IMG/VR virus record: IMGVR_UViG_3300019776_000550
Span: 27,499-91,498 of that record
DNA: 64,000 nucleotides
Strand: one strand, 5' to 3'
Origin: a virus
Part shown: in pieces, positions 59,801 through 64,000 of the stretch
How the letters are laid out: the number at the start of each line of letters is the position of its first letter
How positions within the stretch are numbered: position 1 is the stretch's first letter
The notes under the pieces: generated by a model
Told to the model about the DNA's origin: nothing
Databases searched by the model: none
What the model saw: only the letters and a program-made list of their open reading frames with translations
Position numbers and translations under genes: made by a program

Positions 59801-60122
59801 TGGTTATGTTTTTTATGATGCTGAAAAAGGTATTTGGTGGTTAATTAGTGATAAACCTACTCCTATTTCTTCAAATGGATTCATGGATTTCTTTAGAAAT
59901 GTTGATACAGTTGAATTAGATAATCCTTTTAATGCTTATGGTATTATAACTTCATTTGATGAAGAGTACAAAAGATTACTTATTACTTTTAAAAACAAAG
60001 TTCTTAAAGCTCAATATAAAAATAAATTTAAAGGTGTTTGGAAAGATGAGCAAAATTTTATAAATTCATTGCGAAGTGGAGATATAGTTTTGAAAGACAA
60101 TAAATACATGAGAATACAATGA
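56886..60122 (+). CDS. muzzle / tail stabilisation-like protein (P22 gp10-like), N-terminal part
   Basis: A 1078-aa protein of the crAss-like muzzle type. The start (KGMWLDGNPNQQSPNTTRKN, SERLGSWTNEKGF) and the late blocks (HKWSCLSTMYGYVFYDAEKG, IWWLISDKPTPISSNGFMDF, GIITSFDEEYKRLLITFKNK) fit the repeated beta-propeller-like structure. The protein stops after DIVLKDNKYMRIQ, just where other members, as I recall them, continue with a '..SWT.SY....WIS.H.Y.P..' domain. That missing piece seems to be the ORF at 61419. Confidence 0.72.
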   Translation: MKYKGMWLDGNPNQQSPNTTRKNKNVVVSERLGSWTNEKGFLKIRDFSLFPNGVIPLNRNDFVVFSTNDTNSEIGLIDSNNQYRVIVNNNQLGFKKNNPIHGEFFINNKNERIITWTDGNKTPKCLNIDNVPANFTTGKLELFNYSYSPNVVSSLEESGSLLTGAYYIALQYVRDDNSTSNWFKNYNPIFLTNSSSSTIYANYSGSEAELYSGKSIRLNLTNVNTDYKYVRVAYIYQANGVKKAFKIKDTLINGTSLNLVITGDEQKETLEIDEIIIDKAIYKSVKHLTDFKGTLYGLDVTQYNEPNQQSFVNNLTFNWCSYLINPTIDNIPGITTNVKNSYKYHNYNNQQRSFCHDEVYVIYIRFKYYWGSGKWWVCSGRPAVGTEKDNSQEIKEVVNGVTKYYKNYQVNDTCSLVGDYLGGKEGTFSYWENENEPYPSTGYYPNGNVRHFKFPSLNWMRNNVYNNQFYGTVYMDILGLKLNNLNLSLFKDSEGNPAIGYEIGYAQRDNNNRVISQSLGIKSWFRTLNVGKSELVSLGGNWSTSTNGYSESGASAFENYLRTYPFELLYTKNNIKANRFRLEYKMNTTASVNKRRVNTSYYTGTDDNLITSYSKAVGVDFIENASVSSIESYKLYEVLNQEYIPTNIFDNNKNNIFGEEHYLIKYSSISPIFSNLDNFNTKVDQLDLNATTGQIREENGLITLLNISTDYYYDFRKQNIINTGYQFNIYSNDIIWGGDSYICDNNFNTYGINLNSNYENKYSLDSIENSSEKYDDKWNGIRTYHRYLCESRYNINLRYINPKNKTYTTYFPNTDQFNKLSFLHIMERDNDPNMFQQGYSKDYHAQNNIEFSTIFDYQAEYNTVQPFRIIRSAPINKEFDINNWRDWRQNDYFEITKNKGKAKNIEANKDFIYIHFERELLRTVGREKFDVAGKNVFIGYGDIFESEPEAIIYDSNGYLGTQHKWSCLSTMYGYVFYDAEKGIWWLISDKPTPISSNGFMDFFRNVDTVELDNPFNAYGIITSFDEEYKRLLITFKNKVLKAQYKNKFKGVWKDEQNFINSLRSGDIVLKDNKYMRIQ

Positions 60123-61426
60123 TTTTTCTTTCTGCACAACCTGATGATACTTATTTTATATGGCAATTACAAGTACTAACTAACAACCTTAAAGAGTTAG
60201 AAGTAGATAGAGAAAGTATTCATATTTTAGTAGGTTATAAAAAAGAAATTAATCCTCTTTGGGTTGAACATATAGATACTGTTTATGGTAATGTTCATTT
60301 TATAAAAGATGAAAGAGTTTCATCTACTTATTTATCTTCTATTAGACCTCATATTATTAAAAAGTTTATGATGGCTAACAGCAAATATTTAGATGAATAT
60401 ATATTTTATCATGATGCAGATATTCTATTCGGAGAAATACCTTTGTTTGAAGGTATGGAAGATGGTAGAGTTCATGTAAGTAGAACTTCATACATTGACT
60501 ATAGTTATATTACAAGTAAAAATTCACCTTCTTTGCTTAAAGACATGCTTAATGTAGTAGGTATTGATGAAACTACAGTAGCTGAAAGACAAAATAATAC
60601 AGGTGGAGCGCAATATTATTTCAAAGGATTAGGTTATAACTTTTGGGACAAGGTAGAAAGAGATTGTGAAATAATGTACAAAATGTATTTTAACAATCTT
60701 GATACTTATAAAAAAGAATTTGCTAGTGCAGGTAGAAGTATTGATGAATATGATTTTCAAATATGGACTACTGATATGTGGGTAGTTCTTTGGAATATTT
60801 GGTTATTAGGTTATAAAACTTATGCTAACAATGAATTAGACTTTGCTTGGCCTACTACTGATAAAAATGAATGGATTAAAAAGTATAAGATATTTCATAA
60901 TTCAGGAGTAAGTTCAAAAGAAAGATTTGATTTTTTATACAAGCAAGATTTTCATAATGTATTTCCTTATGGTCAAATTTCTCATTTACATCCACAAATT
61001 AAATTTGATAACGGGGTAGTAATAGATGTTACTCAACAAGTTTATATAGAAGCAATTAATAAAACAGGTGATATAATAAAAGGTTTAAACAAACTTAATA
61101 AAAATGTTATATCATGTGTATTAATTGTTAAAATTGATAATTTTGATTCTATAAAAGAATCAGTTGATAGTTTTATAAATCAAACTTATGCTAGCAAAGA
61201 ACTTATAATATTTAATATTAATGAAACAAATATTACACTACCTGAATCTTACAAAAAAAGAGGCATTAGGTTTATTAACATTACTCGCAGCTTTGTATCT
61301 AATGCGCCTTATGTTTCTTTAGAAAATGCTAGAAATGATGCTAATTCATTAGCTTTTGGTAGTAAAATTATTAGATGGGATAATATGTCTTATTTATCTG
61401 ATTATTTAGAAAAATTACATGGATAA
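60119..61426 (+). CDS. glycosyltransferase-like protein, 435 aa, inserted between muzzle parts
   Basis: GT-A-type N-terminal domain with FYHDADILFGEIPLFEGMED (DxD motif near residue 100), AERQNNTGGAQYYFKG and WTTDMWVVLWNIWLLGYKTY, then KYKIFHNSGV. This family is common near tail genes of Bacteroidota phages. Residues about 330-435 resemble a second, degenerate GT2-like domain (ISCVLIVKIDNFDSIKESVD, SFINQTYASKELIIFNI). ATGA overlap with the muzzle gene and 8-base overlap with the next gene. Could glycosylate tail proteins or host glycans. Confidence 0.7.
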   Translation: MIFLSAQPDDTYFIWQLQVLTNNLKELEVDRESIHILVGYKKEINPLWVEHIDTVYGNVHFIKDERVSSTYLSSIRPHIIKKFMMANSKYLDEYIFYHDADILFGEIPLFEGMEDGRVHVSRTSYIDYSYITSKNSPSLLKDMLNVVGIDETTVAERQNNTGGAQYYFKGLGYNFWDKVERDCEIMYKMYFNNLDTYKKEFASAGRSIDEYDFQIWTTDMWVVLWNIWLLGYKTYANNELDFAWPTTDKNEWIKKYKIFHNSGVSSKERFDFLYKQDFHNVFPYGQISHLHPQIKFDNGVVIDVTQQVYIEAINKTGDIIKGLNKLNKNVISCVLIVKIDNFDSIKESVDSFINQTYASKELIIFNINETNITLPESYKKRGIRFINITRSFVSNAPYVSLENARNDANSLAFGSKIIRWDNMSYLSDYLEKLHG

Positions 61427-62129
61427 TAATACTTATGTTGAAGTTGATTCATCATGGTTGGTAGATGTTAGTTTTACTATGTCTTATCAACCTGATGCTG
61501 ATTTATGGATTAGTTACCATGATTATATTCCTGATTTTGCATTTCATTTAAGGAATAATAAACTTCTCAGCTTCAATGCTAAAGGGTTGTATTTACATAA
61601 TCACGATAACAGATGTATTTTTTATAATAATCAAAGATTTGAAACTTACATTACACCTGTATTCACACCTTATTTAAAAGATAAAGAAGAAGTAGTTTAT
61701 CCATTTGTATTAAATGGTTTGAAATGGCTTACTGATGTTTTTGATTCAGAAAGAAGAAGGATAGATTCTACTTGGACGCATATTAGTTTACATAACTCAC
61801 TTCAATCTACTATTAAAATACCAATTGTAGTTTATAATAGTAGTTGCTCAAAAGTATCTCAATATGGAATTTACAATGTAAAACGAGTAATGAATCATTG
61901 GACTTTTTCAAGATTTAGAGATAATGTTGTGGCAAGAAATTTAAAGTCGCTTGACACACAAATAGACGATGAAGTTGAGGTTAATGTTAGCAAAGTGAAT
62001 TGCAATAATGTGCTAAAAGCTAGATTTAGAGATGATTACGTTTTAGTTAAGTTAAGTTATAATAATGTATCACAACATTTGTTGTGTTTTAATGAATTGC
62101 TTTTTGACTTTACTCCTGTAAAAATATGA
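61419..62129 (+). CDS. muzzle C-terminal-like protein, 236 aa
   Basis: Starts MDNNTYVEVDSSWLVDVSFT and continues MSYQPDADLWISYHDYIPDF, a stretch that in related tail stabilisation proteins follows the propeller part in the same chain. Later VYNSSCSKVSQYGIYNVKRV and NHWTFSRFRDNV also fit. I infer that this is the split-off C-terminal part of the muzzle. It could be an independent cap protein assembling with it. Confidence 0.6.
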   Translation: MDNNTYVEVDSSWLVDVSFTMSYQPDADLWISYHDYIPDFAFHLRNNKLLSFNAKGLYLHNHDNRCIFYNNQRFETYITPVFTPYLKDKEEVVYPFVLNGLKWLTDVFDSERRRIDSTWTHISLHNSLQSTIKIPIVVYNSSCSKVSQYGIYNVKRVMNHWTFSRFRDNVVARNLKSLDTQIDDEVEVNVSKVNCNNVLKARFRDDYVLVKLSYNNVSQHLLCFNELLFDFTPVKI

Positions 62130-64000
62130 AAATAGATTCTGTAGATAGCGTTACATCTTATGAAACTGAAAGCAAACCATTAGATAATGGTGAAAAGTTT
62201 CAGATGTCTAATAAACCTAAAATTAAAGTAGGTAGTAGTCTTAGCGCACCTATTTATATACCTTATAAACCTGTAAATCCTAATCAACAAGCTAAAAAAG
62301 CTTATAACTATTATATAGGTAGAGGTGTAAAACCTAATGTAGCTGCTGGTATTGTAGGTAATTTGTATAAAGAGTCAGGCTTAAATCCAAATGCTGTAGG
62401 TGATAAAGGTACTGCATATGGAGTAGCTCAATGGAGAGGTAATAGGTTAAGCAATTTAAAAAATTATGCAGCTAAAAAAGGTAGGTCATATTCAGATTTA
62501 AATACTCAACTTGATTATATTTTAGATGAGCAAGGTGAAAATAATGTGTTAAAAGAAATGAACAATCAAACACCTGAACAAGCAGCTATGACTTTTGCAA
62601 ATAAATATGAAAGACCTAATCCTAAATATGCAGATTATAGTACACGTAGTTCAGTAGCTAAACAATTAGGACAAATGAAATATGGTGGTAATATTCCTAG
62701 ATTACAAGTAGGTGGTAAAACTCCAAGATATAAACCTCTTAAATACAAATATGATAATAAAGGTCGTAAAATAGCACTACTTAATGATAAAAATGAAGTT
62801 ATAAGAGAAATTGACCCTGCTACTGGAAGACCTAAGTATGGTAATCCTTTTAAAAAAGTAGGAGAACTATTAGGAGAAGCTAAGGATTATTTAGGTAAAA
62901 CCTATGATAAAGATGGTGTGTTAGGAGTAGTGGATGAAGTTATGTCTGCTCCTGCTAGAGGTGTAACTAAAGCTATTACAGGTAAATATCAAGACCCAAG
63001 TACAGCATTAGATATTAAAAATCCTTATGCTAAAATGGCAGTAGATATGGTATTAGACCCTACTAATTTATTACCCACGGCAGTATTAACCAAAGCTCTA
63101 AAAGTAGTTAAAGGAGCTAAAACAGTTAAAACTATTACGTTGGCGGCTGACCCTGCTTTTCAAGCATTAAGAAAAGCAGCTAAACAACATAATGTAGCTC
63201 GAAGAATATTGCAAGAGGGAGAGCATTTTACTAATATGAGAAAATATGCTGAAAATTTAGGATTTAATGCTGGAAATGCCGCTAAACCATATAAAAATAT
63301 TGAAGTAGCTAGAAAAATGAGTAAAGCTGACCCCCTTAAAGCAGGTTCAGCTTTACTTAATGATTTAATTAACATAGACAAACCTGATTCTAACAAACCT
63401 ACTATTAATAATAATCCTAATATTATATTTAATACTGTTAATTCTAATACTCCAAATAGAAAGAAATTACCTTCTTTATCTAATAATACAACCGCAGTAC
63501 AAAATAAACCTCAATACTCTATTCCAAAAAGTACAGAAGTACAAAATACTAATTCAATAGTAAAACCAGAGGCTTCTATTGATTCTGTTTCTTTACCAAG
63601 TGAAGAAATTTATATACAACCCACTCCTAAAAGAAGACCTCGTAGACATTCAGAATCTATTCGAGATTATGAGGATAGCTTTAAAAATAAACCATCAACA
63701 TCAGGTCAACACCATTACGAATTAATGGATGATTATTATAAAAGACTTCATAAAGAACATGTATACGGAATTAAAGAAGCTCCAAAATTAATTAGAAATC
63801 GATATGAGAGTCCTAAATATCCATATGGAGGAAATCTTAAATCATTAGATACTAATTACTTTGATAAATGGTATAGAAAAGGTAGATTGGGTCAATTAGT
63901 AAATAATCCTCCTAAAATAACTAAAAAAGCATTAGGTGGTTATTTACCCAAACATGGTTTAGGAGCAGGTACTATTTTAAATTTAATTTCAGGTGCATCT
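62126..64000 (+). CDS. virion cargo protein with phage tail lysozyme domain (partial, runs off right end)
   Basis: ATG 62126 overlaps the previous stop (ATGA), and the frame is open to the window end (625 codons). Residues about 52-180 form a phage tail lysozyme-type domain: KKAYNYYIGRGVKPNVAAGI, VGNLYKESGLNPNAVGDKGT (catalytic Glu at about 83), AYGVAQWRGNRLSNLKNYA. The rest is low-complexity and hydrophobic/Gly-rich with YGG motifs, as in crAss-like cargo proteins ejected ahead of DNA. Expected to continue into long virion proteins, with RNA polymerase genes further right. Confidence 0.75.
   Translation, partial: MKIDSVDSVTSYETESKPLDNGEKFQMSNKPKIKVGSSLSAPIYIPYKPVNPNQQAKKAYNYYIGRGVKPNVAAGIVGNLYKESGLNPNAVGDKGTAYGVAQWRGNRLSNLKNYAAKKGRSYSDLNTQLDYILDEQGENNVLKEMNNQTPEQAAMTFANKYERPNPKYADYSTRSSVAKQLGQMKYGGNIPRLQVGGKTPRYKPLKYKYDNKGRKIALLNDKNEVIREIDPATGRPKYGNPFKKVGELLGEAKDYLGKTYDKDGVLGVVDEVMSAPARGVTKAITGKYQDPSTALDIKNPYAKMAVDMVLDPTNLLPTAVLTKALKVVKGAKTVKTITLAADPAFQALRKAAKQHNVARRILQEGEHFTNMRKYAENLGFNAGNAAKPYKNIEVARKMSKADPLKAGSALLNDLINIDKPDSNKPTINNNPNIIFNTVNSNTPNRKKLPSLSNNTTAVQNKPQYSIPKSTEVQNTNSIVKPEASIDSVSLPSEEIYIQPTPKRRPRRHSESIRDYEDSFKNKPSTSGQHHYELMDDYYKRLHKEHVYGIKEAPKLIRNRYESPKYPYGGNLKSLDTNYFDKWYRKGRLGQLVNNPPKITKKALGGYLPKHGLGAGTILNLISGAS

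Noticed and set aside
63160-63396. 78-codon minus-strand frame
   Set aside because: Antisense to the cargo gene, which is open through the window end.
1-64000. Stop codon reassignment, as seen in some crAss-like phages
   Set aside because: Long late genes (TerL, portal, fibre, muzzle) are open with the standard code, and TAG is used as a normal stop in small genes such as those ending at 19909 and 20083.

Overview
The window looks like about two thirds of a crAss-like phage genome (order Crassvirales), a podovirus-type phage of Bacteroidota. This is inferred from gene content and order: a minus-strand replication half (uracil-DNA glycosylase, Gp157-like protein, RusA-like resolvase, DnaG-type primase, Sak4-like ATPase, DnaB-like helicase, SF2 helicase, family B DNA polymerase) faces a plus-strand virion half (TerL, portal, scaffold-like protein, major capsid protein, tail fibres, HU/IHF-like proteins, P22 gp4-like ring protein, very long muzzle-like protein, lysozyme-bearing cargo protein). 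DNA is AT-rich, the genetic code is standard, and start codons mostly lack Shine-Dalgarno sites but often follow A-rich leaders, as in Bacteroidota. Both ends of the window cut a gene (a dNMP kinase-like gene at base 1, the lysozyme/cargo gene at base 64000). I found no tRNA, CRISPR array, insertion sequence, intron, reverse transcriptase or integrase.

Layout. 1-17.0 kb (minus): nucleotide metabolism (dNMP kinase-like, MazG-like), a GT2-like glycosyltransferase, UDG and the replication/recombination genes, in short operons ended by hairpin-plus-U terminators. 17.0-20.7 kb (minus): small, mostly unknown early-type genes, several of them membrane proteins. 20.75-21.65 kb: a 0.9 kb tract almost without coding capacity but packed with hairpins and three-way-junction-like folds. 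21.65-22.93 kb (minus): three accessory genes, one of them resembling the CRISPR-associated Csx15 family. 22.93-23.40 kb: the divergent control region, with tandem repeats and a palindrome in front of a Bacteroides-type promoter. 23.4-27.3 kb (plus): early genes including a RepL-like winged-helix protein, a DEDDh exoribonuclease, a DnaJ-type zinc-finger protein, an Acb2/Tad1-like cyclic-nucleotide sponge, a PD-(D/E)XK nuclease and a ferritin-like protein. 27.4-39.7 kb: packaging and head genes. 39.7-53.3 kb: an unusually large adsorption module with Thr/Ser-rich linker proteins, a glycoside-hydrolase-like protein, a 1280-residue fibre with three internal repeats, a beta-helix spike and a lectin-like protein. 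53.3-64 kb: tail/neck ring proteins, the muzzle (apparently in two pieces around a glycosyltransferase gene) and the start of the cargo gene.

How it works together (inference). The divergent promoter region probably launches both early arms. Proteins on each side of it look built to blunt nucleotide-second-messenger immunity (Acb2-like for CBASS/Thoeris-type signals, Csx15-like for type III CRISPR signals). The left arm replicates and recombines DNA, and the right arm packages it through TerL and portal into an HK97-fold capsid. The tail carries at least two polysaccharide-active-looking modules, suiting an encapsulated gut host. The most notable observations are the two possible counter-signalling genes, the structured non-coding tract, the split muzzle, and the fibre repeats whose protein sequence is nearly identical while most of their codons have been changed synonymously.
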